55,530 bases of DNA from Ectocarpus siliculosus (taxonomy: Eukaryota; Sar; Phaeophyceae; Ectocarpales; Ectocarpaceae), in the NCBI GenBank assembly GCA_000310025.1, contig FN649752.1, positions 4,243,121 to 4,298,650 on the forward strand. The letters run 5' to 3'. The position numbers were made by a program, and so were the translations under genes. Each line of letters begins with the position of its first letter. Position 1 is the first letter of the stretch. This document shows, in pieces, positions 10,236 through 20,822 of this stretch. The notes beneath the pieces are model-generated. The model was not told where the DNA came from. It made no database searches and saw only the letters and a list, made by a program, of their open reading frames with translations.

Positions 10236-12011
10236 CTAGTCTACACAAGTCCAGTTATCCCGGACCGTCGAACCGACACATGGGATGGGCTTGGATAGCC
10301 CCTTTGCCGTCGAGCACCCAACGCACTCCCGGAGCTGGCCCACCAGCGTCACCCCTTGCTGCTTCGCCGTGTTCTTCAGCAGCACCTCGTGGGAGTGGCC
10401 GTGCGCGCAGTGGAAGTCGTTCATGTCAACGGAGGTGCGGTTCGCTTTCGCGTTACCAGGAGCAATTATGGCGCAGGCTAGTTCCCTACCCGACTTTATG
10501 CGGTGACCAGTCTGAACGAACAGGTCCCCCCATAGAGGGAAGTACACCGACTCCCCCCCACCAACGAACACCTCCAACTCGTGCTCGTCTGCGGCTAAGC
10601 GGCCCTTGGTTTGTTTCAAGAGGGCTGTGAGGGACACGAGGTTGTAGTTGAGCTCCGGCATATGAGCGACCCGTTTCAACAACAGGTCTGTGGTCCCAAC
10701 GCGAGAACCGATGGTCACCCTCACGTCGCCATACCCTACGATGGCGAAGGCTTGCTTCCCTGCGGCGACACTCAAACGTCGATCGCACTCATGGTAGTTT
10801 TCGAACGCGTTAGCGCTCGGGAACATGTGGTTGGTTGCGCCGGTATCGGCCACAAACCTTTCCTGCCTGGCCTGCTCTACACCCCCTTGATCAACGACTC
10901 TGTTCCACTCGCCTGTGAAGTCACGGACCACTAGCGCCTCCTCTGCCACGTGCAGTGCGGTGGCGTCCAAGACCGGCAGCTTCACCGCGAGCACCGCCTG
11001 CTCGGACGAGCACGTGCTCTTGTCGTGTCCGTAGCCCAGGCACTTCTCGCATCGCAGGGGCTCGGGCTTGGTGCAGGCGGCCGCCTGGTGACCCTTCTCT
11101 CCGCACCGGAAGCAATGGCCGTGCATGCTACTTGCACCGCCGCCGCCGCCTCCGCCGCTGTTGCCACCACCACTGCTCCCACCGCCCTTGCTGCCACCCC
11201 CTTTCCCCTTCTGGCCGCCACCACCGCCGCCGCCACCCTTGTTGCGGCCGCCGCTGCTGCGGCCGGGCGCTCCACCCCTGCTGTTACCGTCGCTCGCGAG
11301 GAAAGCATGCTCCGCCTTCCGCTGGCCCTTCGGGGCCTTCCTCCCCTCCGGGAGGCTCGCGTGCACCGTGCTCACGATCCTGACGATCTCGCCCCTGTCC
11401 AGCTTCGTCGCCGTCTCCAACAGGAACTTCGCTTGTTGGTACTCGGGTGGAAGCGAGTCGACGAAGTGTGCGAGGACAAATGGTGTGTCAGCGTTGAGCC
11501 CCTTTTCGCGTAGGCGCATGTGTATCTGCTCGAGCTTGCTTAGGTGCTCGATTGGATTGCTGCTGCTGTGTGCCGGGATCGAGAAGCGGAACATCTCTTT
11601 CATCAGGGCTTGTTTGGATCCCTGCGACTCGGGGTCGTAAACTTTTTCAAGCTCCGTGAGGACCCCCTTCGCCGTCACACAACTACTGACGACCGCTTTG
11701 TCGGTTTCTTTCACCACGGCGGTAATGATGAAGTGGAACGCGGCGAGCCCACGTGCGACCTCGCTCCTAGTGTAGCGCAAGTCGTTGTAAAGTGTGGAGG
11801 TGGGCATGTTCGGGTCGCCCACGGGGGCATGTCTCTCAGTACTCCCGATGAATTGACCGTCTAGTTCCACGGTCTTAGCGGCCTGGATGAAAGCTTTTCG
11901 CCACGTGCTAAATCCGCTGCTGTCCTCGTTGTTGATGCCCGACATCGGAGGAAATGGATCCAACTTCAAACGTAGTAAGTCTAGACGACGTACTACCAGC
12001 GCAAAATGCAA
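10236..12011 (-). CDS. Ty1/Copia gag-protease polyprotein, 3'-truncated
   Basis: An open frame of 591 codons encodes the first half of a Copia retrotransposon polyprotein. Initiation is more likely at Met-23 (MSGINNEDSSGF) than at the first Met. Residues about 30-235 are a UBN2-type gag capsid region. Residues 245-295 are extremely Gly/Ser/Lys-rich. Two CCHC zinc knuckles follow (C300-x2-C-x4-H-x4-C313 and C321-x2-C-x4-H-x4-C334) and would bind element RNA. The aspartic protease active site is VADTGA at 388-392. A pre-integrase zinc region has HCAHGHSH (534-541) and CVGC (563-566). The frame stops at 591, just where the integrase core should begin; integrase, reverse transcriptase and RNase H are absent. 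The retained part has no internal stop, so truncation looks recent or the product may be selected. It differs from the Copia element at 37-40 kb. Confidence 0.92.
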   Translation of the reverse strand: MHFALVVRRLDLLRLKLDPFPPMSGINNEDSSGFSTWRKAFIQAAKTVELDGQFIGSTERHAPVGDPNMPTSTLYNDLRYTRSEVARGLAAFHFIITAVVKETDKAVVSSCVTAKGVLTELEKVYDPESQGSKQALMKEMFRFSIPAHSSSNPIEHLSKLEQIHMRLREKGLNADTPFVLAHFVDSLPPEYQQAKFLLETATKLDRGEIVRIVSTVHASLPEGRKAPKGQRKAEHAFLASDGNSRGGAPGRSSGGRNKGGGGGGGGQKGKGGGSKGGGSSGGGNSGGGGGGGASSMHGHCFRCGEKGHQAAACTKPEPLRCEKCLGYGHDKSTCSSEQAVLAVKLPVLDATALHVAEEALVVRDFTGEWNRVVDQGGVEQARQERFVADTGATNHMFPSANAFENYHECDRRLSVAAGKQAFAIVGYGDVRVTIGSRVGTTDLLLKRVAHMPELNYNLVSLTALLKQTKGRLAADEHELEVFVGGGESVYFPLWGDLFVQTGHRIKSGRELACAIIAPGNAKANRTSVDMNDFHCAHGHSHEVLLKNTAKQQGVTLVGQLRECVGCSTAKGLSKPIPCVGSTVRDNWTCVD

Positions 12012-12409
12012 GTGTTGCGCCTTTTCCCGACGGACAAGGGATGATTTTCAATCTTCATTTGGGCAAGACACTGCGCAGTTCGATATATATACGTACGCAG
12101 TGTAGTTGTCAAACGAGACAGGCAGTGTGCGGTGCGAGTAGTGCAAGGGTTGGGGGATGCGGCAGGGGTACCTGTTCCCCGAGGTCAGTGCGGATGGTTC
12201 GAGGGGGAAGTCCCAATGCTCCGCAGCTCGCGTGGCAGCGGCTGGCTGACTCTAAAAAAACTCCAACGCGGGATGATGATTCGGCTATAACTATGTCCAT
12301 TCACCCGACCGGTTGCTCTCGAAGGCGGGGGCCCCGCAGAACACCCTATTGTTGAATTATTTAATTACTTATTTAATTAATATATATTTTCACACCATTT
12401 CCTCTCCCT
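12012..12409. other. region upstream of Copia gag, possible leader or LTR
   Basis: On the minus strand this is 5' of the gag frame and should hold the element's leader and LTR. An AT-rich ATATATAT lies at 12083-12090 and a very AT-rich block at 12355-12390. No LTR pair can be demonstrated because the other end of the element is missing. Confidence 0.3.
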
Positions 12410-12569
12410 TGTCGGGGATATACATCATGTGCATGAGTATCATCAGCTGAATTACTGTATGTAGCATCATGTCACGCATGCATTCCCTCTGTGTTCGATT
12501 GCAGTTATACAGCAGCAAAGTTGATCGTCTATCTACTACGTGTACGTGTGTGCACACACAGGGTTTTCT
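12410..12569 (+). repeat. LTR-like repeat copy (TGTCGGGGATAT...)
   Basis: About 160 bp starting TGTCGGGGATATACATCATG is shared, at roughly 88% identity by eye, with 40838-40995. There it follows a Copia pol gene at the place expected for the 3' LTR. Both copies start with TG and lose similarity after GTTTTCT. This copy lies upstream of a second stretch of the same family (13442-13970), so it is probably part of a 5' LTR. Confidence 0.6.
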
Positions 12570-13441
12570 TGTACATCTGGCTGGATGGTTGACAGTTTGT
12601 GGTTGACACATTGGTATGAGAACATTGTTTCTAGGAGGTACGTTTGGTGTTGTTTTCCGTACATCTTCCAGATATATATAGGATATAATATGTCATGGCA
12701 AGTTCGAGAATATGATGTCATCATTTGTCAGTAGCGTGTCAAATTCGAGAACATGACGTCAACTTTTACCAGTAGGGTATCTTGGCTTATGCCAGTAGGG
12801 TATCTTGGATTACCACCGTATTCTGGACGCGTGTGATTAGTTGGCGTTGCTGGGTTTGTGTACTTCCATGATTTCGAGGATGAGCGAGCGCGGACTCGCC
12901 GCCCCGTCTCTTCTCACTCCACATCAGCACCATCAAAACCTGACCCCGAGAGTCAGTCAGTAATCAACATTCTTCTTTGTTTCTTCGTTCCGAGGCACAC
13001 ATCAAGTTGCAACTGCCCTCGAAGTGTAACCTCTGCGGTAGGCTGCTGTACCAAGCACAGCCTACGAAGCGACCGCGGCATTAAGCATACACCCACTGCT
13101 GCTGAGACGCTGTGGCTCGCCGAGAGGTTATGAGCCTCGCAAGAACGCGTACACATCGATCTGTGGACAAGACGACGAGATCGAGCAACCGGACCTCCCA
13201 GCTACGCCTGACTTCTGTGCTTCGAACTGCGGAGAAGTTACCGGACAACGGTTAGTTGCGGTTCTAACAGTTCGGATTTCGGGTCGAAGATCATCAAGGA
13301 GATACGAGGTCGAGCCAGGACAGACGCGTTCGACTGAGGAAGACACGTGAGCGAAATACGGTCTCACGCACACACACAGGGCTTCAAAACACACACCAAA
13401 TCGAGCAGTGGGAGGAGCTCCTTTAGTGCTGGCCTAATCTT
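12570..13441. other. unassigned stretch between LTR-like copy and leader repeat
   Basis: No gene is seen. The 15-mer AGTAGGGTATCTTGG occurs twice (near 12772 and 12796). A weak match to a tRNA-Met primer-binding site (TTGGTATGAGAAC, near 12610) follows GTTGACACA, but this is too imperfect to define an LTR end. Confidence 0.3.
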
Positions 13442-13970
13442 ACAGAGATAAGGCTAGACTACGATGTTCCAGGCAAAGACACTCTCACCTGCGCAGATCA
13501 TAGCTAGTCTCTGCGAGTTCGATTGTAGACATGTGCCAAGCGTTCCATCATCAACACAAGCGAGCAAGCAGCGATACTCCATCATCCGGTCAGGCATGCA
13601 TGCATGCAGGCGTGGTCATGACTCACAGTTGTGGTATCAGGTCAATAGCGCTCAGGTCGGGTTCGTTCACAAATGTTTCGTGCTCAGTTTCCGGACTCAA
13701 AGGTCACTGACAGCTTGGGGGGCAAGATTGCTGCAAGCTGTCATGCGGAGGAACCGTTTCATCATCGCGCGGGGAATGGTAAAAAATCGGAATTCTTCCA
13801 TTGGTTTCCATTATTAGCCCGAGAGACGGTTACATCTTCTCGGGAAACCCCCCTCCGAGCACTTATTCAGTGCCCATCACAGGGACGAGCGCTCCGGGCA
13901 CTTGTGCCTTGCGTCACAAGTGTCCATCATCACACTATTTAGAACCGGTGTACGTGCCCGTCCGGAACAC
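13442..13970 (+). repeat. 529-bp dispersed repeat, copy 1 (Copia leader)
   Basis: The segment matches 35926-36454 over an identical length of 529 bp with about eight differences (roughly 98.5% identity by eye). In copy 2 it directly precedes the leader and gag of the Copia element. This copy is therefore the untranslated leader (or LTR end) of a related insertion, cut off at 13970 where Gypsy-like sequence begins. It contains TGTGGTATCAGGTC (near 13632), similar to a methionine-tRNA primer-binding site. Confidence 0.9.
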
Positions 13971-14039
13971 CCCCCCAGCATCGACCGTGGTACACGGCTA
14001 TGCCTACCAGGGCGGCCGCACGGTGCCCATACACGGTTC

Positions 14040-14205
14040 ATACTTCCCTGCCCAGCTAAAATCTGGGTCTCCCCCGCTGCGTAGACGACGTGGTACTCTT
14101 GCACATTCTTTCACTGCCGGTACACCCCCCCAGGCCGCCAAACGAGAGTCGGCGGGCTCTCGGCAGTGGAAGTAGGCCGTAGTCCAGGGTTAAGCGGAGA
14201 GGGAT
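14040..14205 (-). repeat. Gypsy-associated direct repeat, copy A
   Basis: About 165 bp containing ACTTCCCTGCCCAG and AAATCTGGGTCTCCCCC is repeated, with about 75% identity, at 15157-15316. Copy A begins at the stop codon of the Gypsy remnant, where a 3' LTR is expected, so the pair may be old LTR sequence. Confidence 0.7.
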
Positions 14206-15236
14206 GGTCGGGCGGCAACGCCGACGCCCGTATCCATTTCGCGCCTCGTGAGCTCCTCCCAATCTCCGTCCGGGTACTCCACACGCCAATAGGGGTCGCA
14301 GTAGTCGAAGACGTTGGCCTTGAAAACCTTGAGCTGTCCGTCGGTGTCGGCAGATTCTCGACCAACTGGCGTCCCCAAAGGAAAGAGCTGCAACGCTTGC
14401 TCCCTGGACGCTACTTCGCGTTCGCCCCGGGTAGGCGGTCCGGCGGGTCGTGGCGTGGCGTCCTTGCCGTGGTAGTCCTCGCATAGCGTGTGGAAGACGT
14501 CCAGCTGGAGTGGCGAGAAGCTGTTGCCGGCCTCATCCTCAGTCATCCAAGGCGAGAGGGCACCATTTTGGTAACGGCCTTGGTACTCCCATGTCCACGT
14601 CGTCGTGGTACCAGTGCCGTATACCACCCGTCGGTCCACGAGCGTGTACAGCGGCACAGCGACGACGGAGGTGTCGGCCAGGCCAAGGTCGGACGACCAC
14701 ACGAGATGCGCAACCTCGTTCTCGAACGGCAGCCGGAGGTCCTGCGGTCGCACGTGGTAGGGCTTGAGGTCGGGCGCTGCCACTTTGCGTCGGCGGATCC
14801 GGCGGCCGTTGAGTTGAACCGCGAAGCTTGGGCGGTTGTGGATGACGTTGGTGACCTTCCACGGACCGGTGAAGTGGTCGTGCGTGAGCTTCGTGTGGTG
14901 ACTGTCTTGGTGTAGCGTGTTAGCCGGTTCCTTGACGAGGACGGCGTCTCCGATGGCGGCTTTGGCTCCTGGTGACTCCCGCGCTACCCGGGCATTGTGG
15001 CGTACCCGCTGACGGTCCTGGGCCTCGTGGCGGTAGGTGAGGCTCTCCCGCGTCATGCGTTGTTGATCGGCGACAGTCCGCTCGAGTCCGTGGCCGAAGG
15101 AGCTGTTGTCCGCGGCATGGGAGGTGACGACGATGTGGCTTCTGTGTTCCCAAAACCACTTCCCTGCCCAGATAAAATCTGGGTCTCCCCCGGAGAAGAC
15201 GGCGCATCCTTTGAGACATCCTTCCACTGCCGGCAC
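14190..15236 (-). pseudogene. Ty3/Gypsy integrase C-terminal remnant
   Basis: This 348-codon frame carries the C-terminal part of a Gypsy polyprotein. A stretch IGDAVLVKEPAN...HTKLTHDHFTGPWKV...RKVAAPDLKPYH (about residues 95-165) is the GPY/F-type end of an integrase, which contacts DNA and helps to choose target sites. Near the C-terminus, YWRVEYPDGDWEELTRRE resembles the Tudor/chromo-like modules that follow integrase in some algal and oomycete Gypsy elements. The catalytic integrase core, reverse transcriptase and protease are all missing. The first ~55 codons are translated direct-repeat DNA (copy B), so the Met is not a genuine start. Confidence 0.8.
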
Positions 15237-15316
15237 ACACCCCCAGGCTGGCGGAAAATAGTCGGCGGGCTCACGGCAGTGGTGGATGTCCTTAGCCCAG
15301 GGTTAAACAGCGCCAT
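15157..15316 (-). repeat. Gypsy-associated direct repeat, copy B
   Basis: This is the partner of 14040-14205, lying between gag-like sequence on the right and the integrase remnant on the left. That order (gag, repeat, integrase end, repeat) implies deletion of the pol centre or recombination between repeats. Confidence 0.7.
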
Positions 15317-15339
15317 AGAAGGCCTCCAGGCCGGAGTCA

Positions 15340-17075
15340 TCGTCGCCAGAGTCGGCCGAGGAAGCCAGGTGGTTGTCCGTGGGTCCTGGTGGCATCCGCA
15401 TCCGGCCCCCTCGCCGTGCGAATGTCGTCCTCGCGTCGGGGGCGCCGGTGGGCGCCGTCCTTGCGGCGAGGGAGCCGACGGCGGTAGTTGGAGCCAGACG
15501 GCCGAATCCTAAGCGGAACGCGGCGTGGTCGCCCGGTCATGCCTTCATGACGTTCCAAGCACTGGCGGCGGCAGGCACGTTCTCTTCAACCTTCATGGCT
15601 CCCATGCCTGCCATCTTGAACTGATTGGGGGTACGTTTGCAGAACAGGGATGGGTCCTGGCGATGGATGAGATCCGCCGGCGATGTGAGAGGTGATCCCT
15701 GGATCGGCTTTCCGACGGCTTTTGGGTGAGCCCCCCACCATCCTGATGATCATGGAGAAGATGCTTTCGCGGTGCTTGCAGTTCTCCAGGCGGACCGGTA
15801 GGCCTTGGCCCGGGTTGGCGAAGGCCGCGGGATGCGCCGCGTACGCGTGATGGGAAGAGAAGGCTTCTACGTACGGCTGCGGCGGTGCATACCAGTGCGG
15901 CGGGGAGTCGTCGCCGCCGTGGGACAGGTATCTGCAGTGGCCGTCCTGTAGATGAGGTCCAGGGGAAAAGGGGCGCCGGCTGCTGATGCTGGTGTCGTAC
16001 CGGCGGCTGTGGGTACAGCGCCGGTTGCTGCGGCGAGGGCCGTCCCTGCTGTTGGTGGCGGGGCTCCTGCTGTCGTGGCTGCTGGCTCCCGCCGTGCTCA
16101 GCTGGCGGCGGCGGCGGCAGCAGCGGGACTCCGTCGTATCCTCCCTGCGGCGGTAGGAGCGGTGGTGGGGCATCACCAAATCCTCCCTGCGGCGGTAGAA
16201 GCGGTGGCGGGGCATCACTACATCTTCCTTACGGCGGTAGGAGTAGTGGCGGGGCATCACCAAGTCTTCCCTGCGGCGGTAGGAGCGGTAGTGGGGTACC
16301 ACCAAGTCCTCCCTGCGAGCGCAGGAGCGGCGGGAGGTCCGGGGGAAGCTGATGCTGTTGCGGCGGCTGCCCGAACGGGTGAGGCTGGAGCGGCCCCTGT
16401 GAGTGCTGTCCATGCAGGTGGTACTGGGGCTGTTGCTGCTGCTGCTGCTGCTACCCGGCCGGCTGATGCTGGGGCCGAACTCCGCCCAGTCGGGGCAGCA
16501 TCGCTAGTGGTAGTTGCGGTGGAGGGCCAACCGGTTATGGGGGTAGCGCACCTCCAGCCCCTCTGCGGCGGAAGGTGTCCCGCGGCCGGCGGCGGCGGCG
16601 GCACGGAGGGTCTCTCCCGTGGGCGGGTAGCGCACCTCCAGCCTCTGCCCTGTGGAGGGAGGTGTCCCGCTACCTGCGGCGGCAGCAGTGGCGGCGGAGG
16701 GGCGTGGGGCGCTCCGCCGTGCGGAGGGGGAATCTGGGGCGGTCCCCGCTCTATCCTTGGGCAGGTTGGGCGGCCCCCAGGATTGATGTTAGGTTGCAGG
16801 TGCTGCTCCACGACATTGCTGACACATGATGTCGACGAGTCGTGGCAAAGTGGTCGATGTCGCCCCATGCCATCAAGGGTGCCAGCAGGACAACGCGGTA
16901 GGGTACCTCGCCATTTGGTCGCATGACGGTGGCCCCGCGCATCTAGTTGAGGGTCATTTAAAACAACTTCGATGTAGCCAGTCGAGGCCTTAGGGTCAAT
17001 CTCAAACGGGTGGGGGTTAGCGTTAGCGTTAGTGGCCACCGACGCGGTGTGAGCGTGTGAGTAGTCCTCTAACAC
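15340..17075 (-). pseudogene. decayed Pro/Gln-rich gag-like region
   Basis: Minus-strand reading in three interrupted frames gives low-complexity Pro/Gln/Ala-rich protein. In one frame a repeated PPLLPPQGG(R/F)GDAPP segment is followed by HRQDPSLFCKRTPNQFKMAG and an acidic SADSGDDDSGLEAFYGA. Another frame from 17075 begins MLEDYSHAHTASVATNANAN and leads into Pro-rich sequence. Several stops and frame changes intervene. Position upstream of the Gypsy integrase remnant on the same strand suggests the gag of that element. No zinc knuckle was found, so the assignment is an inference. The 324-codon plus-strand Ala/Gly frame is its shadow. Confidence 0.4.
16141..16316 (-). repeat. 42-bp tandem repeat (4 units) inside the gag-like region
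   Basis: Units begin at 16141, 16183, 16225 and 16267 with a partial fifth at 16309. Each holds CTCCCTGCGGCGGTAGGAGC. The period of 42 bp keeps frame (14 residues), so the array encodes an in-frame peptide repeat in whichever frame is used. Confidence 0.9.
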
Positions 17076-17137
17076 GGAGCAATCATTGATGAGATCAGAA
17101 TAGGTTCACCGGCACGAAGAAGTCATTCTGCGCCCCC
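17017..17137 (-). repeat. diverged dispersed repeat, copy 1
   Basis: The sequence around GTAGTCCTCT...CACCGGCACG is recognisably similar to 19217-19320. On the minus strand both encode an EDY-(S/P)-HA motif, which suggests that both derive from one coding element. Confidence 0.5.
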
Positions 17138-19216
17138 CGGGGCGGTGGACCAGGCTGGTAAGCGGGTGAAACCGAGACAGAGAACAATAGCCCCAAAACG
17201 CACGCGGCACTCCTACAGAAAAGCAACAGAAACCGCCATGTACAGCGACTTGCCGACCGGGAACCAGGCTGAGCAGGCCAACCACGACTCAGAGTGGAGG
17301 GGGTCAGTCATTGGAAGTCCGTAGCATGTTTTTAGGGTGTGACGACGGTTGGTGGATGGTGGCACTTCGGGTGGATGTGGAAGCGTGTCGGTTCATAAGG
17401 CATGCTGGTGGCTGAACACAAGGTGGCCTGGTGACGACGCTTGCCTCTGCGAGATGGTGGTTCGATGAACGGCACAGGCCACAGGTTTCATGTTATGAGT
17501 TGTCATGGTTTGAGACGATCGAGGATGAGGTTCAGGGATGGACTCGGTATCCGACCCGAGAATTTCACATTCAGTGACACTTTCTTGGAGTGGTGGTCCG
17601 TCACAAGGTGGGATGATGGCGCGGTTTTTTTTGCCTTCGTGAGGTTGTTACAACAGTTTGGTGTGTGACACAAGATGGATTGTTCTGGTGTTCTGTTCTG
17701 TTCTGTTCTGTTCTGGTGAGAGGTGGTCAAGGTTGAGATTTAGGGATTGATATGGCTAGTGGTGGAGGCTGGTTGGCTTGATGGCTTTGGCATTGGTGGT
17801 GTGGGGTTCACCAAGAAGCATCGTACGATCCATCTATCCCGCCCCCTACTAGTAACTCGAAACAACCTGAAAGCAAAGCACGAGGCACTCGTTGGAGGCG
17901 CCTCCCGTTCTTCCCCTGGAGTCCAGACGCTCACCTTGGTCTACATACTCACCCTTTCATCCACTGGTTCGTATACTCACCGTCCACGGTGCCGGTAGGG
18001 TAGCGTGGTTGGTGGGTGGTGGTTAAGGCGATCGTAAGGCATTGCACACCCGTGGGGCATTTCACGCAGAGTAGGCCGCACAACGGTTATCCGTGGGGGC
18101 CGGAGGATGGTCCGTGGCCACACGGTGCTGCCGGAGTTCCAGGAAGACCGTAGAACCGAGTGGAGAGAATTACCAGCCGAAATAACAAGACAGTCAACGC
18201 AGCAACCATTTTCCATTCCCTTTGAACGGAAACACCAGACAAACAACCATTCAATAATATCATCCATGGGTTTCGGATGCCAAGGCCGATCGCCGCCATT
18301 GTGGATGCTCTCCGTTGTAGTGCATGTCAGGTGTGTCGTCTCCGTGGAATGAGATGTGCTTGCAATCGTGACATATGCATATGTGGTGACTCCCGCTCGT
18401 GTAGAAGTTGAATGGAAATGAGACGTTCGTTGGTGTCTCCGGGAAAATATGTTATGGATCAGCGTAGGTCGCAGGTAGGTTAGCGGAATCAATTCGCAAG
18501 AAGCAGGTCTGTAAAACAAACAGACAGAGTGGGAAGAATAAAAATTAACAATAGAAACAAGAAGCATGTTCCATAACCGGACATGCGGAAGGGTGGGGTA
18601 TCCAGCGTGGCGGGATGGACAGCAGGAGTGTGTAGATTTTCGTTTTGCAATTATTTATTTTATTGTGGCGGCAGTCCCCTCATTTTTCGTGGGGAGGCGT
18701 GTACTGCGCTTTTCAGTGCGTGTAAAGACTGCACTCTTCAGTGTAGTATTATTCGTACTTAACAACCATCGAGGGTCATACGGGAGGGAGTAAACACCGA
18801 TTTTTTTCAACGATTGTTTATGTCCTTCCGTGCTCCACCTCACACCTGCGGTGGTGCCGATTGCATATCATTTTTCATGACGAGAAGGGTCCAGCCGTCC
18901 ATTTCCGTCGTCAATGGTGCCGACATCGAAGTTTGGTACTCACCCGGAAATTTTTAATTTTTCAACCCAAAGGGATTAGGACTAACCACGTTGCTTCCAG
19001 CAGTTTCGAGGTTACTACTAGACGACCAGTAGGTTCGTGGCGACCGCATAAAACCCAGTTCAGGTGAAGAGAGACGGGTGGCTTCCCAACAACCATCATG
19101 AAGAGGTGCAGGCAAAAACAATCCTTGGCACCCGGGAACACGGGAACACAAGGAAAAAAGTAGTTCAACGCAAAAAATGGCAACGTGGAGGAGAGGTTGG
19201 CGTTGGGAGCAAGGGG
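17138..19216. other. unassigned, repeat-like region
   Basis: No gene is recognised. A (TTCTG)5 microsatellite lies at 17691-17715. The motif TACTCACC occurs near 17944 and 17975 and again at 19866, 31378 and 31428, each time in similar T/C-rich context, consistent with ends of old copies of one repeat family. Open frames up to 196 codons (minus strand, 17977-18567) lack domains. Confidence 0.35.
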
Positions 19217-19320
19217 GGTTAGCGCTACTGTCGGCGTGCGGGTAGTCCTCTGCCACGGGGCGATCGCTCATAAGATCATACATAGTGGTCCACCGGCACG
19301 GAAAAATCATTCATGACATC
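19217..19320 (-). repeat. diverged dispersed repeat, copy 2
   Basis: Partner of 17017-17137: the shared order is GTAGTCCTCT, CACGG-GC-ATC, ATAAGATCA and CACCGGCACG, with many substitutions. Confidence 0.5.
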
Positions 19321-20813
19321 AGGGGGCGGTTCACTCTCGGTTTCGCTATATCGTCGTCTTTGTGATTGTCGACGGTTTGATCATGTGACGTCTCCGTGTG
19401 TATACATTCGAACCACTTGTAACATCATTGGGGTCGTCCGGCGGTGGTTGACTCGGTGAAGCATAGGGGTTCATGGTTGCGTACGTCCCGGCCGAACCAA
19501 AAACCAAAAATAAATAAATAAATAAATATAGACCTGTGTTACAGTCCGTTTAGTGTCGATGGGTGTACCGTTTTTGTTTTTCAAGTGGTGGGGATCGTGA
19601 GTTCAGATTGTCTCGGCAACGTCGTTTTGTCTTGGTCGCACGCGGAGGCTCCAGTAGTCGGCCTGTTGAACAGTAGCTGCGGACTTCGATGACTGTATGA
19701 TTGACTGTGGCGGGCATGGTGTCGAGATAACATCAGTGGCGCACACTCGGACACCAATCTTGGCGTCCCCTGTCCCCCTCCAGAGGTAATAAAGCAGCCA
19801 GAAACCACACCCAAGGGTTCCCCAATAGTTCCCCCCGAACCGGTGTTTTCAGGCGGACTCACCTGCACTACATACTCACCCTTTTATCTACTGTTTCACA
19901 TTCTCATTATGCCTCATGTGGTGGTGCAGTGGCGTGTCAGGGGAAGTACGGGTTTATAACGATATTTGGTGATTGGTAGGACGCACCCCCCCTTGGTGAT
20001 GATGCCACAACAGTAACATACGACAGCACCGACAGATCCAGGGAGAATGAGGAAACCAGCAGACAGAACAATCGACCCCAACACACCGGTAGTCAGTCCC
20101 ACACACGACATACACAAAGTACGAAAACTAGGTGAAACCGTGCCATGTCATCCCCCGTGCATGGTCACAACAACCCATGTGGCAACCGGTAAGGTCGACA
20201 GTATTGGATGGGGAAAGGCCGCGTGATCAACACACGGTCACAGGTGGCGATGGCGCCAGGGGAAAAGAAAGATGATGGATGCACGACAAAGAAGCCCAGA
20301 TGTTTGATTGTATTTGTGGCACACGATCGGGTGCCCGGGGTCTTTTGGTGGTTCGTGTTCACGTTGTAGTCGGCACTGTGGTGTGGCAGTGCCGGGTCGA
20401 GGTTTTGTGGTTAAATGGGTCGTTGTTCGTCGGAGAAGTGCCTTGTGGGTTGGTGCAGGTTGGTGCAGGTTGTGTGGTCATGTCCGGATTTATCGCGGTC
20501 CGTGGTGTGCATATTTTGGAATGATCGTCGTTGATTTTTGGAATTAATTGTGGTTTGTTGAAGGTTGGTCTCGGCGTTGTGGCTTGGTGCAAATGACACG
20601 AAGCTCGTCGTGGCACAATCCAGACGGTATCGGCGCTGAGGACGTCCCTCCCCTCTCCACAGGGAACAGAAACAAAAACAAAATCAAGGCCCCAGCGAAG
20701 GCAGGGTCGGATAGATATGGCCGGAATATCCGGAAGAAGCCTTGAGGTTGGAGGCAGCCCAACAATGGTGGTGTCGTCAGAATATCGTCGTGTCCGAAGA
20801 CAGATACTCAGCA
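19321..20813. other. unassigned sequence left of the MULE
   Basis: No convincing gene is present. A 169-codon minus frame at 20359-20868 crosses the MULE boundary and so cannot be an intact gene. A block near 20045-20110 (AGACAGAACAATCGACCCC) resembles 17177-17200, again suggesting old repeat copies. Confidence 0.35.
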
Positions 20814-20822
20814 AAACAAATT
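20814..20822 (+). repeat. MULE target-site duplication, left (9 bp)
   Basis: AAACAAATT immediately precedes the left terminal inverted repeat and is found unchanged at 30718-30726, directly after the right one. Nine bp is the size typical for Mutator-like elements. Confidence 0.93.

Noticed and set aside
10950-11640. Ala/Pro-rich plus-strand frames of 140-190 codons
   Set aside because: Shadows of the Gly-rich spacer and zinc knuckles of the Copia gag on the minus strand.
13458-13968. LTR with TGTTCC...GGAACA ends inside the 529-bp repeat
   Set aside because: Similarity between the two copies continues about 20 bp further left than TGTTCC, the second copy has TATTCC, and no second copy exists downstream of pol.
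12410-13970. A single solo LTR covering 12410-13970
   Set aside because: The first 160 bp and the last 529 bp match different places of the other Copia copy and no continuous match joins them, so one LTR of 1.56 kb is not supported.
15952-16926. 324-codon Ala/Gly/Val-rich plus-strand frame
   Set aside because: Low-complexity product of GC-rich repeated DNA. Minus-strand Pro/Gln-rich sequence next to Gypsy remnants is the better explanation.
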